Shown: positions 1 through 8,433 of the stretch, piece by piece | How the letters are laid out: every line of letters starts with the position of its first letter | Position numbering within the stretch: the stretch's first letter is position 1 | Source: Marinibacterium profundimaris | GTDB lineage: Bacteria; Pseudomonadota; Alphaproteobacteria; Rhodobacterales; Rhodobacteraceae | Direction: 5' to 3' | Assembly (NCBI RefSeq): GCF_002210095.1 | Contig: NZ_AQQR01000011.1 | Coordinates: 80,108-144,107, forward strand | Length of the DNA: 64,000 nucleotides | Notes under the pieces: generated by a model | What the model was told of the DNA's origin: nothing | What the model saw: the letters and a program-made list of their open reading frames with translations, nothing else | Database searches by the model: none | Translations under genes and position numbers: made by a program

Positions 1-1
1 C

Positions 2-1324
2 GACAGCGCCCTCTACGGCCGCCTGTTTCCGACCGGCGAGGTCGGCCGCCTGTTCACCGACACCGCCGAAATCCGCGCCATGCTGCTGGTCGAAGGGGCC
101 CTGGCCAAGGCCCAGGGCGCGCGCGGGGTGATCCCCGAGACCGCCGCGACCCAGATCCACCGTGCCGCGCTCGAGGCACAGATCGACCCCTCGGCGCTGG
201 CCGAGGCCACCGGCACCAACGGGGTCAGCGTCCCGGCGCTGGTCAGTGCCTTCCGGGCCGAGATCGGCGCACCCGAGGCGCGCGCCTTCGTGCATTGGGG
301 CGCGACCTCGCAGGATATCGCGGACACCGGGTTGATGCTGCGGCTGCGCCAGTCGTTCGGCCTGATCGAGGCCGATGTCGTCGCCTGTGTGCAGGCGCTG
401 GGGCTGCTGGCCCGCGACCATGCCGAAACGCCCATGGCCGCGCGCACCTATGGCCAGCACGCCACGCCCACTGCCTTCGGCGCCGTGGTCGCCTCGTGGG
501 GCATGCCGCTGCTGGATCTGCTGGACGAGCTGCCGGCGCTGCGCGAGCGCTGCCTGCTGGTTTCGCTGTCGGGCGCTGCCGGCACCGGCGCGGCGCTGGG
601 GCCCGAGGCGGCGGCGCTGCGCGCCGACCTGGCGCAGGCGCTGGCGCTTGGCGATCCGGGGCGCAGCTGGCACACCGACCGCGCGCCAATCCTGCGGATC
701 GCCGACTGGCTGGCGCGGCTGACGCTGGCCTTCGGCAAGATCGGCGAAGACCTGACCCTGCACGCCCAATCCGACCTGGGCGAGGTGCGGCTTGGCGGGG
801 CCGGAGGATCCTCCACCATGCCGCAGAAACAGAACCCGGTGGGGCCCTCTGTGCTGGTGGCCCTGGCGCGGCAGGCCACGGCGCTGCACGGGGCGCTGCA
901 ATTGGCGGGGATGCACCGGTTTCAGCGCGACGGCGCGGCGTGGTTCACCGAATGGATGGCCCTTCCCCAGCTCGTGCTGGGCGCCGCCTCGGCCGCGCAG
1001 ACGGGGGCGCGACTGGCCGGGGGCATCGCACCGGACAGGCAAGCCATGGTCCGTGCCTTCGACGGCCCGGGCGAGATGATGATGGCCGAGGCGCTGTCCT
1101 TCGCGCTGGCCGCCACCCTGCCCCGGCCCGAGGCGCAGGCCGAGGTCAAGGCGCTCTGCCGCGCCGCCGCCGAGACGGACGAGCCGCTTTCGGTCCTCGT
1201 CGCGCGGCAGCACCCGGGACTCGACCCGGGGCTTTTCGACCCGGCCGGCCAGCTGGGCCAGGCCCCGGCAGAGGCGCGGGCCTTTGCGGATCGCGCGGCC
1301 AGGGCCGCCTCGGGCCGCGATTGA
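2..1324 (+). CDS. pcaB: 3-carboxy-cis,cis-muconate cycloisomerase (5'-partial)
   Basis: The reading frame is already open at the left window edge, so the first roughly ten residues are missing. The protein belongs to the fumarase/aspartase superfamily and closely resembles PcaB, which lactonises 3-carboxy-cis,cis-muconate in the protocatechuate branch of the beta-ketoadipate pathway. The family signature GSSTMPQKQNP is present, with HWGATSQDI earlier in the chain, as expected for PcaB-type lyases. No other pca gene lies in the window; they may lie further left. A perfect palindrome follows the stop codon and could end the transcript. Confidence 0.9.
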   Translation, partial: DSALYGRLFPTGEVGRLFTDTAEIRAMLLVEGALAKAQGARGVIPETAATQIHRAALEAQIDPSALAEATGTNGVSVPALVSAFRAEIGAPEARAFVHWGATSQDIADTGLMLRLRQSFGLIEADVVACVQALGLLARDHAETPMAARTYGQHATPTAFGAVVASWGMPLLDLLDELPALRERCLLVSLSGAAGTGAALGPEAAALRADLAQALALGDPGRSWHTDRAPILRIADWLARLTLAFGKIGEDLTLHAQSDLGEVRLGGAGGSSTMPQKQNPVGPSVLVALARQATALHGALQLAGMHRFQRDGAAWFTEWMALPQLVLGAASAAQTGARLAGGIAPDRQAMVRAFDGPGEMMMAEALSFALAATLPRPEAQAEVKALCRAAAETDEPLSVLVARQHPGLDPGLFDPAGQLGQAPAEARAFADRAARAASGRD

Positions 1325-1330
1325 CCGGGG

Positions 1331-1348
1331 CGGCACGGGCCCGTGCCG
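1331..1348 (+). terminator. Possible hairpin terminator after pcaB
   Basis: CGGCACGGGCCCGTGCCG is a perfect palindrome that begins six bases after the pcaB stop codon and is followed by TTTCC. It can fold into a seven-pair stem with a GGCC loop. The U-tract is short, so termination efficiency is uncertain. Confidence 0.4.
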
Positions 1349-1468
1349 TTTCCGTTCCCAAGAACCGCGCCGGTGCGGCCGCCACCGACCGGACGGGACT
1401 GTTTCAGGATTGCCTTCTCGCGAACGCGCGCTCACCTTGGCCGGGAAGATCCCAGCGGAGCGCCTGAC

Positions 1469-2599
1469 ATGTCCGACATTTCTCCCTCCCCTGTACCCGA
1501 CACCGCGACCGGCCCGACCACGGTCCGCGCCGCGCTCTGCCGGGCCTTCGGTGCGCCTATGACGATCGAGGAGGTGGTCCTGGCCCCGCCCCGCGCGGGC
1601 CAGGTGCAGGTCACGCTGGAGGCGGTGGCGATCTGCCATTCCGACATTTCCTTCGCCGAAGGCGCCTGGGGCGGGCACCTGCCGGCGGTCTACGGGCACG
1701 AGGCGGCGGGGCGGATCACCGCCCTGGGCGACGGTGTGACGGGGCTGGAGATCGGCGATCCGGTGGTGGTCACGCTGATCCGGCCCTGCGGCCATTGCCT
1801 GAACTGCGAAACCGGACAGCCGACGATCTGCACCACGCCGAAGGACAATGTCACGCATCCGCTTTCCCTGCCCGACGGATCGCAGGTCTTTCAGGCGATG
1901 GATTGCGGTGCCTTCGCCGAGAAGGTCGTTGTCGATGCCGTGCAGGTGGTGAAACTGCCCGAAGGGCTTGCCTTCGACATCGCCTGCCTGCTGAGCTGCG
2001 GTGTGATCACCGGCGTCGGCGCGGCCGTGAATGCCGCCGGGCTGCGCGCCGGGCAGGACGTGGTGGTGATCGGCGCCGGGGGCGTCGGGCTGAATGCGAT
2101 CCAGGGAGCGCGCATCGCCGGGGCCCGGCGCATCGTCGCCGTGGACGTGACCGAGGAAAAGCTCGCCATGGCCCGGGATTTCGGCGCCACCCACGGCGTT
2201 CTGGCGACCGAGCCGAAACCCTGGCGCGCGGCGCAGGCAGCGCTGGGGCGCGGCGCCGACGCGGTGCTGGTGACGGTGGGCTTTGCCCCGGCCTACACGG
2301 ATGCGCCGCGCTACATGGGCTTTGGCGGCAAGGTCGTGGCCATCGGCATGCCCCACGGCGGACAGATGGCGGAATATGAGCCGGTGACGCTGTCCTTCGC
2401 GGGGCAGAAGATCATCGGCTCGAAGATGGGCGACGTGGTGATCCGCCGCGATATCCCGTGGATGGTGGACCTGTACCAGCAGGGGCGGCTGAAGCTGGAC
2501 GAGCTGATCTCGGGCCGCTGGCGGCTGGAGCAGATCAACGAGGCCATCGCCGACACAAAGGGTGGCGGCGCGAAGCGCAACGTGATCCTGTTCCGCTAA
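1469..2599 (+). CDS. Zinc-dependent medium-chain alcohol dehydrogenase
   Basis: This 376-residue protein is a class III-like zinc alcohol dehydrogenase that would oxidise an alcohol, or reduce an aldehyde, with NAD(P). Catalytic-zinc ligands are visible at Cys56, in the GHE motif near residues 76-78, and at Cys177. The structural-zinc cysteines are at 107, 110, 113 and 121 (spacing C-x2-C-x2-C-x7-C). The Rossmann motif GAGGVG is at about 202-207. The ATG at 1469 was chosen because AGCGGAG lies eight bases upstream and family similarity starts soon after; the longer open frame to 1343 adds low-complexity residues. The substrate cannot be told from the sequence. Confidence 0.88.
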   Translation: MSDISPSPVPDTATGPTTVRAALCRAFGAPMTIEEVVLAPPRAGQVQVTLEAVAICHSDISFAEGAWGGHLPAVYGHEAAGRITALGDGVTGLEIGDPVVVTLIRPCGHCLNCETGQPTICTTPKDNVTHPLSLPDGSQVFQAMDCGAFAEKVVVDAVQVVKLPEGLAFDIACLLSCGVITGVGAAVNAAGLRAGQDVVVIGAGGVGLNAIQGARIAGARRIVAVDVTEEKLAMARDFGATHGVLATEPKPWRAAQAALGRGADAVLVTVGFAPAYTDAPRYMGFGGKVVAIGMPHGGQMAEYEPVTLSFAGQKIIGSKMGDVVIRRDIPWMVDLYQQGRLKLDELISGRWRLEQINEAIADTKGGGAKRNVILFR

Positions 2600-2653
2600 G
2601 CCCGGGCTGAGGCCTCGCTTCCGGCACCATCAGATCGCATCCGAGGAGGTGCC

Positions 2654-3880
2654 ATGAAACTCGCCGATCTCGACATCATCGTCACCGCCCCGCCCGCGCC
2701 GGGCTGGGGCGGGCGCTACTGGATCCTGGTGAAGCTGACCACCGCCTGCGGCATCACCGGCTGGGGCGAATGTTACGCCGCCAGCGTCGGCCCCGCGGCG
2801 ATGGAGGCGGTGATCCGCGACGTCTTTGCCCGCCACATGGCCGAGGAGGACCCGGCCAATATCGAGCTGATGAAGCGCCGCGCCTATTCCTCGGGCTTCA
2901 CCCAGCGGCCGGACCTGACGGTGATGGGCGGGTTCTCGGGGCTGGAGATCGCCTGCTGGGACATCCTCGGCAAGCACCGCGACTGTCCGGTCCATGCGCT
3001 GATCGGCGGGCGGATGAACGACCGGATCCGCGCCTATTCCTACCTCTATCCCCTGCCCCGGCACGACATATCGGCCTTCTGGAGTTCGGCCGAACAGGCC
3101 GCCGAAAGCGCGCTTGACCTGGTCGCGCGCGGCTATACGGCGGTGAAATTCGACCCGGCCGGTCCCTACACGATCCGCGGCGGGCACATGCCCTCGATGC
3201 GGGACATTGGCCAGTCCGTGGCCTTCTGCGCCGCGATCCGCGAGGCTGCGGGCGACCGGGCCGATCTGCTTTTCGGGACGCATGGCCAGTTCTCGACCGC
3301 AGGGGCGATCCGGCTGGGCCAGGCGCTGGAGCCGTTCTCTCCGCTCTGGTACGAGGAGCCGGTGCCGCCCGACGACATCCCCGCCATGGCGCAGGTGGCC
3401 CGGAGCGTGCGCGTTCCCGTGGCCACGGGCGAGCGGCTGACGACACTGCCGGAATTCACCGCGGTTCTGCGCGCGGGCGCGGCCGAGATCCTGCAGCCGG
3501 CGCTGGGGCGCGCGGGCGGCATCTGGGAGGCGCGCAAGATCGCGGCCCTGGCCGAGGCGTTCTCGGCCCAGGTGGCGCCGCATCTTTATGCCGGGCCGGT
3601 GGAATGGGCGGCGAATGTCCAGCTGGCGGCGGCGATACCCAACATCCTGATGGCCGAGACGATCGAGACGCCGTTCCACGCCGCCCTGATCCGCGACGGG
3701 ATCACGGTCGACGACGGATACATCCCGGTGCCCACCGGACCCGGCCTTGGCATCGAGGTCGACGAGGCGCTGGCCCGCGCGCATGCCTGGACCGGGGAGA
3801 CGCTGCATCTGCAGATGCAAGAGGCGCCCTGCTCCTACGACCGGGGCAATGCCTTTGCCGGGGGCGCGCCACCCGAGTAA
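2654..3880 (+). CDS. Mandelate racemase/muconate lactonizing (enolase superfamily) protein, missing one metal ligand
   Basis: This 408-residue member of the enolase superfamily resembles galactonate-dehydratase-type acid-sugar dehydratases. A strong GAGGAGG ribosome site precedes the ATG. The N-terminal capping domain covers roughly residues 1-125, followed by the barrel. The expected Lys is in AVKFD (Lys165), metal-binding glutamates are in WYEEP (Glu234) and ATGER (Glu260), and the catalytic His is in APH (His310). These positions match the spacing of DgoD exactly. The position of the first metal-binding Asp is occupied by Gly208 (FGTHGQ), although the neighbouring catalytic-type His210 is kept. 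The substrate is unknown; the protein could be a dehydratase subgroup with altered metal binding. Confidence 0.85.
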   Translation: MKLADLDIIVTAPPAPGWGGRYWILVKLTTACGITGWGECYAASVGPAAMEAVIRDVFARHMAEEDPANIELMKRRAYSSGFTQRPDLTVMGGFSGLEIACWDILGKHRDCPVHALIGGRMNDRIRAYSYLYPLPRHDISAFWSSAEQAAESALDLVARGYTAVKFDPAGPYTIRGGHMPSMRDIGQSVAFCAAIREAAGDRADLLFGTHGQFSTAGAIRLGQALEPFSPLWYEEPVPPDDIPAMAQVARSVRVPVATGERLTTLPEFTAVLRAGAAEILQPALGRAGGIWEARKIAALAEAFSAQVAPHLYAGPVEWAANVQLAAAIPNILMAETIETPFHAALIRDGITVDDGYIPVPTGPGLGIEVDEALARAHAWTGETLHLQMQEAPCSYDRGNAFAGGAPPE

Positions 3881-3993
3881 GCGCGCCGGGGCGTGCGAGG
3901 CCGGCCGATCCGCAGTGACAGCATGGGGGTTACCGCATGGCAGGCTTTCGTGCATGATGGTGCAAACCGAAATTCCAGACCGCGTGCCGTTCC

Positions 3994-4317
3994 GTGACAG
4001 ATTCTGACCTTCTCTCGCCCGAGACACCCGGTGACATGGCCGTTGCTGCAAGTGCGGCGACGTCCTATCTCAAGACGCTTGCGCATGAGGGCCGGCTGAT
4101 GATCCTGTGTCATCTTGCGGGCGGCGAGAAATCCGTGGGCGAACTGGAACGGTTGCTGGACATGCGCCAGGCGGCGGTGAGCCAGATGCTGGCGCGGCTG
4201 CGGGACGAGGGGCTGGTGTCGACGCGGCGGGACGGAAAGACGATCTTCTACGACCTGGCGGACGACAAGACGAAGCAGGTGATCGGCCTGCTGCATTCGA
4301 TCTTCTGCGCCCCCTGA
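3994..4317 (+). CDS. ArsR/SmtB-family repressor, SqrR/BigR-like persulfide-sensor type
   Basis: This 107-residue winged-helix regulator has the recognition-helix region AAVSQMLARLRDEGLV and the wing RRDGKTIFYDL. It carries just two cysteines, Cys39 (in ILCHLAGGEKSV) and Cys105 (in SIFC near the C-terminus). These are close to the sensing pair Cys41/Cys107 of SqrR and to the BigR/YgaV arrangement, in which sulfane sulfur bridges the two thiols and releases DNA. The start is GTG at 3994; an ATG at 4036 would remove 14 residues. No sulfide-oxidation gene is adjacent, so its targets are unknown. The persulfide role is inferred from the cysteine spacing. Confidence 0.75.
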   Translation: MTDSDLLSPETPGDMAVAASAATSYLKTLAHEGRLMILCHLAGGEKSVGELERLLDMRQAAVSQMLARLRDEGLVSTRRDGKTIFYDLADDKTKQVIGLLHSIFCAP

Positions 4318-4373
4318 CCGCCCGATCCGGCGGTCCTGATGCCGGGCATTCCATACCGACAGCGTCGCCAGGC

Positions 4374-4397
4374 GGTGGGGTGTAACCCCACCCTACG
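4374..4397. repeat. REP-like intergenic palindrome, copy 1
   Basis: GGTGGGGT, three bases (GTA), then ACCCCACC, followed by CTACG. The same palindrome with the same CTACG/CGTAG tail occurs twice more at 45411-45434 and 45467-45490, always in convergent intergenic space. Here it lies between the regulator and the ribonuclease gene. Confidence 0.8.
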
Positions 4398-4423
4398 GAG
4401 ATCCGCGACCCGGTACGCGCAAA

Positions 4424-4474
4424 GGGCAGCCCGGCGCTGCGGGGTGGGTGGGCGGGAGCTGCGACGGGCTGCCC
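4424..4474 (-). terminator. GC-rich hairpin with G-run loop at the end of the infA-maf-rng operon
   Basis: A ten-pair outer stem (4424-4433 with 4465-4474) continues inward with two mismatches and closes a loop containing GGGGTGGGTGGGCGGG on the plus strand. It starts 15 bases after the stop codon of the minus-strand ribonuclease gene. The transcript would therefore carry the C-rich version of the loop and the DNA template strand the G-rich one. Similar elements follow the stop codons ending at 7852 and 41568. No U-tract is present. Confidence 0.6.
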
Positions 4475-4489
4475 GGCCTCGCCACTGTC

Positions 4490-5509
4490 TCAGACCAGCG
4501 GCGACCGCGCCCGCTTCCGCTGCAATTCGAAGTGACCCAGCGGGGTCCAGCCTGACAGCACCGTCTCCACCGGATCGGCCCGGAAGGCCGCGCGCAGCGC
4601 GCTTTCAAAGGTGCGGCGGTCCTTCTTCGGCATCGGCGCCAGGTCCAGCACGATCTGCCCGCCAAGCCCCCGCACCCGCAGCGCGCGCGGCAAAGCCCGG
4701 GCGCAGGCGATATTCGCCTTCAGCCCCGCCGCCAGCGAGGTATCCGCCCCGGTGTTCACATCCACCGCAACCAGAGCCCGCGTCGGCTCCACGTAAAGAG
4801 AACCGCCACCGGGCAGGCCGACGCGCGCCCCACGGGCAGCCTCGATCGCCTCGGTCACGCCGTGGGTCTCGAAACATCCCGCTTCGGTCACCACCTCGGC
4901 CGGCTCCGACCAGTCGCGCCAGGCCAGCAGGTGCGGGCCATCGCCCTCCACCAGCTTCTCGGGTTCGCCGTCCAGGTCGGCCATCACCCGCGTCGCGAGT
5001 TCGGACATGGCGGCGATGTCCTCGGCGATCTCGTCCTCGTCCGCGCCCTCGGCGGCGGAGCGGACGATCAGCCCGTGGAGGGCCGCGTCCTTCGGCCCCA
5101 TGACCTCGTGTGCAATTTCCAGAAGCCGGTCGCGTTCTTCATCTTCGCGGATCCCGCGCGAGATGTTCAGCCCGGGCGCACCCGGGGTCACGATGGCAAA
5201 ACGGCTCTTGAACAGCAGCCGGTTGGTCACCGGCACCGCCTTGCCCGGCTCGGCATGGCCGGTCACCTGCACCAGCAGGTTCTCCCCCGGCGACAGACCC
5301 TTGACCTGGCGCAGGAACGCCGGCCCGTCAGGGGTCGACAGGAACATGCCGCCCTGCCCCTTCACCGGCCGGTCGGCGCGCGCGCGATAGATCGTGCCCG
5401 GCGCCGGCGTGTCCGTCTCGACCAGCAGGTCGTCCAGCTGGCCATCCACCATCAGGGCCGCCGCCTCGCGGCCGTCCAGATGATCGAGCAGGATCTGCCG
5501 TCCCTTCAT
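4490..5509 (-). CDS. Compact ribonuclease E/G-family protein
   Basis: This 339-residue protein matches the catalytic core of RNase E/G. The two magnesium-binding aspartates are visible in VAVDVNTG and IVLDLAPM, and it ends just after the region matching the RNase E segment [10 protein letters not shown]. coli RNase G is about 489 residues; this protein lacks the CPxCxG zinc-link segment and everything after it. The amino-terminal S1-like region is recognisable only loosely. It overlaps maf by ATGA and so is translationally coupled to it. It probably processes RNA, but without the zinc link dimer or tetramer assembly may differ. The short form appears to be a Rhodobacterales feature rather than a truncation. 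Confidence 0.85.
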   Translation of the reverse strand: MKGRQILLDHLDGREAAALMVDGQLDDLLVETDTPAPGTIYRARADRPVKGQGGMFLSTPDGPAFLRQVKGLSPGENLLVQVTGHAEPGKAVPVTNRLLFKSRFAIVTPGAPGLNISRGIREDEERDRLLEIAHEVMGPKDAALHGLIVRSAAEGADEDEIAEDIAAMSELATRVMADLDGEPEKLVEGDGPHLLAWRDWSEPAEVVTEAGCFETHGVTEAIEAARGARVGLPGGGSLYVEPTRALVAVDVNTGADTSLAAGLKANIACARALPRALRVRGLGGQIVLDLAPMPKKDRRTFESALRAAFRADPVETVLSGWTPLGHFELQRKRARSPLV

Positions 5510-6084
5510 GCCGCCTCCCTGTAAAGCGGGTAGCCCGCCGCCTGCAGCAGCCCCGCCGTCTCGGCGAGCGGAAGCCCGACGATCCCGGTGAAGGATCCGC
5601 TGATCCATGGAATGAAGGCCCCCGCGGGACCCTGGATGCCGTAGCCGCCGGCCTTGCCCTCCCAGTCGCCGGTGGAGAGGTAGGCGTTGATCTCGGGATC
5701 CGACAGGCGCTTCATCTTCACCGCGCTGACCACGTCGCGTTCCCAGACGCGATCGCCCAGCCGCAGCGCCACCGCCGTGATCACGCGGTGCCGCCGTCCG
5801 GACAGCAGATGCAGGAACTGCGCGGCCTCGCCGGCATCCGCGGGCTTGCCCAGGATGCGCCGACCCAGCGCCACGGTGGTGTCCGCGCACAGCACAAGCT
5901 CATCCGGCGCGGCCCCGACGGCCTGCGCCTTCTCGCGCGCCATGCGCTGGCAATAGGGGCGAGGCAACTCGTCCCGTGCCGGTGATTCGTCGATATCTGG
6001 GGGGCGCACGCCTTCGGCCACGACGCCGAGTTGCGCCAGCAGGTCGCGCCGGCGCGGAGACCCAGATCCCAGGATCAGCCGCAT
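5506..6084 (-). CDS. maf: Maf-family nucleoside triphosphate pyrophosphatase
   Basis: This 192-residue protein hydrolyses non-canonical or excess nucleoside triphosphates to monophosphates. The family signatures SGSPRR at the N-terminus, the DTTVAL segment with the catalytic Asp, and GYGIQG are all present. The sequence resembles the dTTP/UTP pyrophosphatase (YhdE) subgroup. It sits between infA and the ribonuclease gene in the conserved Rhodobacterales order and overlaps the latter by four bases. Confidence 0.9.
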   Translation of the reverse strand: MRLILGSGSPRRRDLLAQLGVVAEGVRPPDIDESPARDELPRPYCQRMAREKAQAVGAAPDELVLCADTTVALGRRILGKPADAGEAAQFLHLLSGRRHRVITAVALRLGDRVWERDVVSAVKMKRLSDPEINAYLSTGDWEGKAGGYGIQGPAGAFIPWISGSFTGIVGLPLAETAGLLQAAGYPLYREAA

Positions 6085-6100
6085 GCGCCGGTCGCCGTCG

Positions 6101-6319
6101 TCACTTGAAGCGATAGTTGATTCGCCCCTTGGTGAGGTCGTAGGGGGTCATTTCCACCTGGACCCGGTCGCCAGCCAGAACTCGGATGCGGTTCTTGCGC
6201 ATCTTGCCTGCCGTATGTGCGATGATTTCATGGCCGTTTTCAAGCTCGACCCGAAACGTCGCATTGGGCAGGAGTTCCTTCACGACACCGGGAAATTCGA
6301 GCGTATCTTCCTTGGCCAT
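6101..6319 (-). CDS. infA: Translation initiation factor IF-1
   Basis: This 72-residue protein is full length for IF-1 and starts [11 protein letters not shown]. It consists of a single OB/S1-like fold with the conserved core [18 protein letters not shown] and the typical ending RINYRFK. It binds the ribosomal A site during initiation. It lies 16 bases upstream of maf in the same transcript and has its own 81-base upstream gap, which may hold a promoter. Confidence 0.97.
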   Translation of the reverse strand: MAKEDTLEFPGVVKELLPNATFRVELENGHEIIAHTAGKMRKNRIRVLAGDRVQVEMTPYDLTKGRINYRFK

Positions 6320-6363
6320 GTTGTCTCCATCCTTGCACGCCCGCCATAGTCACGGGCGCGCTT

Positions 6364-6392
6364 TAAATGGACCTTCACAGACCTTAATTCAA
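6364..6392 (-). promoter_or_regulatory. Candidate sigma-70 promoter of infA-maf-rng
   Basis: Reading the minus strand, TTGAAT (6392-6387) is followed after 17 bases by CATTTA (6369-6364), about 45 bases before the infA start codon. The -35 box is fair and the -10 box weak. The stretch is clearly more AT-rich than its surroundings. Confidence 0.3.
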
Positions 6393-6400
6393 GGGCCTTG

Positions 6401-7288
6401 TCAGCGAAGCTCGATCATGTCCGGCGTACCGTCGCGGCCCGACTGGTCCGCCCAGTGCGCGCGGTTGAGCACGACACCCTCGGACCGGACCCGGTGAATC
6501 AGCCCCGGCTCGACCTCGGCACAGGTCCAGGCGGGCACATCGAAGACCCCTTCGGCCAGCACACCGCTGTCGGGAAAGCCCTTGTCCGGCGGTCCGAAGA
6601 TCCCGCCGCGGCCGGTGTTGACCTCGACCGCCTCGTTCCAGTCGACCTCGCCCACCAGCGAGGCCATGACCGACACACACTGATTCTCCAGCGCCCGCGC
6701 CATCGACCCGATTCGCACCCGGGAATGGCCGGTGCGCGCCTCGGTCGCCGAAGGCACCAGCAGCAGGTCGGCCTCGGTCAGGGCGTGGGCCAGCAGGGGG
6801 AATTCGCTGTCGTAACAGATCAGCACGCCGATCTTGCCCAACGCGGTGTCAAAGAGGCGCAGCGGACCGCCCGGGTCCATGTCCATCTGGTCACGCTCGT
6901 AGGGGATCAGGATCTGCTTGTCCTGCACGCCGATCTGCCCGGTCGGCGTGATCAGCCGCGCCCGGTTGACGGGTTTGGTCCCCGTGCCGCTCTCGGCCCG
7001 CGCCGGGCCGGAGGCGGCCAGGATATGCACGCCGTATTCCGCCGCAAGTGTCACGTGGACCTTGTCGGCCTCCTCCAACCTGTCGGCCACGGCCCAGCAG
7101 GACTTCTGCAGGTCCTGCGCCGTCTCGCGCCCATCGAGCGTGGCAAGCTCCATCGCGCCATATTCTGGAAAGACGAGCAGTTCGGCCCCCTGCCCGGCCG
7201 CGTCGGCGACCCAGGTTGAGATCTTGTCCTCGTATTGCGACCAGCTGTCGAGCCAGTCGAGCGGATATGCGGCGGCGGCAACTTTCAT
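6401..7288 (-). CDS. Carbon-nitrogen hydrolase (nitrilase superfamily)
   Basis: This 295-residue protein has the complete nitrilase-superfamily triad: Glu42 in VFPEYG, Lys124 in QDKQILIPYE and Cys158 in LICYDSEFP. Enzymes of this branch hydrolyse amides, nitriles or carbamoyl compounds in the cytoplasm. There is no signal peptide. It lies downstream of a DUF4242 gene, inside a housekeeping block from which such genes are usually absent. The substrate cannot be assigned. Confidence 0.88.
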   Translation of the reverse strand: MKVAAAAYPLDWLDSWSQYEDKISTWVADAAGQGAELLVFPEYGAMELATLDGRETAQDLQKSCWAVADRLEEADKVHVTLAAEYGVHILAASGPARAESGTGTKPVNRARLITPTGQIGVQDKQILIPYERDQMDMDPGGPLRLFDTALGKIGVLICYDSEFPLLAHALTEADLLLVPSATEARTGHSRVRIGSMARALENQCVSVMASLVGEVDWNEAVEVNTGRGGIFGPPDKGFPDSGVLAEGVFDVPAWTCAEVEPGLIHRVRSEGVVLNRAHWADQSGRDGTPDMIELR

Positions 7289-7331
7289 GGCTTATCGGTA
7301 GCGCCGCCGCCGGGCCTGCACAAGGGGCGGA

Positions 7332-7601
7332 TTAGCCGCCGGTGGTCGGGTCGATGACGGTCTTGACCTCGGTGATCACGTTGGCCGGAAAACCGCTGAT
7401 CTCGGCATGTTTGCGGATCGCGTCCTCGCTGTCAGCCAGGTAGATGCAGAAGGTCTTGTCGCCGGTCACGTAGGAGTGCTGCCATTGCACGCCGGGCACC
7501 TGCTCCAGCGCCGCGTTCGACGTGTTGGCCGCGCCGCAAAGCTCCTCGGCATTCATCGCGCCCACACCAGGCAGGTCACGTTCGATGACATATTTCTTCA
7601 T
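7332..7601 (-). CDS. DUF4242 protein
   Basis: This 89-residue protein starts MKKYVIERDLPGVG and contains SGFPANVITEVKTVIDP, both typical of the DUF4242 family of small ferredoxin-like-fold proteins. A related Streptomyces protein binds nickel. No enzymatic residues are obvious. It lies 43 bases upstream of the carbon-nitrogen hydrolase on the same strand and is probably co-transcribed. A GGAGAGGAGG run lies upstream of its ATG. Confidence 0.75.
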   Translation of the reverse strand: MKKYVIERDLPGVGAMNAEELCGAANTSNAALEQVPGVQWQHSYVTGDKTFCIYLADSEDAIRKHAEISGFPANVITEVKTVIDPTTGG

Positions 7602-7792
7602 GGGGTCCTCCTCTCCTTGAAGGGGGACAGGATACGCCCGTCGGGCGTTTCGCTCCAGCTCTCAGGGAATCCACGGTCGGGCCCCTGTCCGTCCAGGGCT
7701 GCGGGCCCGCGCGCCGAACTGGCAGGCCTTCCCCCACGCAGGCCCCGGAGTCGCGCCGAATGCCCGGGAACGCACGGCCAGCCATCCCGCGC

Positions 7793-7842
7793 CGGGCGGT
7801 GGCGGGCCGGGGGTGGGCGGGCGGGAGGCCTGCCACCGCCCG
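7793..7842 (-). terminator. GC-rich hairpin with G-run loop at the end of the murA-to-GNAT gene run
   Basis: A 16-pair stem (7793-7808 with 7827-7842, one C/T position that could pair as G-U in RNA) closes a loop of GGGGGTGGGCGGGCGGGA on the plus strand. It begins nine bases after the TAA of the minus-strand acetyltransferase gene. It has the same design as the elements at 4424-4474 and 41505-41555. Confidence 0.6.
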
Positions 7843-7851
7843 TCCCGCCGC

Positions 7852-8433
7852 TTACAGCTCGCGCATCCAGAACTGCAGGGGCTTGTCGGTCTCCGCCTCC
7901 TGGTCGATGTCCTTCCAGGAAAAATGCGCGACCACGCCGGGCAGCGGCGCATAGCCCCTGCCCCGCCAGAACGGCTCCAGCGAACGCGCACCCTCGGGCC
8001 GCAACGGATGATCGCCGGGGCGCATCACCCCGCAGAACGCGATCCTGTCATAGCCCAGCCGCCGCGCATGGGCCTCGCGTTCGTCAAAGAACCGATGCCC
8101 GATCCCGTGGCCCCGGCATTCTGCCAGAAGCACCGATTCGGCGCAGTAGAAGACCGATCCCATGTCGATCCCCGACCCCGCGAAGGCGGCGGCGAAATCG
8201 TCGGCGTGATCGGCCAGCGGCATGCCTGTCGCAGCACCCACCAGCCGGTCACCGTCATGGGCACCGACCACGATGGCCGCCGCGCTCTCACGGTAGACCT
8301 GCAGGTAGCGGCGTTCGTAATCTACATCCCCGTCATAGAGATAGGGCCAGTCGCGAAACACGGTGATGCGCAGCCGGGCCACATCATCCAGCGCGGCGTC
8401 AAGCGCCGCGCCGGTCAGCACGCGGACCTCCAT
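7852..8433 (-). CDS. GNAT-family N-acetyltransferase
   Basis: This 193-residue protein has the acetyl-CoA-binding segment CRGHGIGHRFFDERE (R-x-x-G-x-G type) and the GNAT beta-strand pattern around it. It would transfer an acyl group from CoA to an unknown amine. The ATG at 8433 was preferred to the upstream open frame because it overlaps the stop of the preceding gene as TGATG, which suggests translational coupling. It is the last gene before a strong hairpin. Confidence 0.82.
   Translation of the reverse strand: MEVRVLTGAALDAALDDVARLRITVFRDWPYLYDGDVDYERRYLQVYRESAAAIVVGAHDGDRLVGAATGMPLADHADDFAAAFAGSGIDMGSVFYCAESVLLAECRGHGIGHRFFDEREAHARRLGYDRIAFCGVMRPGDHPLRPEGARSLEPFWRGRGYAPLPGVVAHFSWKDIDQEAETDKPLQFWMREL

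Noticed and set aside
2630..4051. 473-codon minus-strand open frame opposite the enolase-type gene
   Set aside because: It is the antisense shadow of a well-supported gene, a common effect at this GC content.
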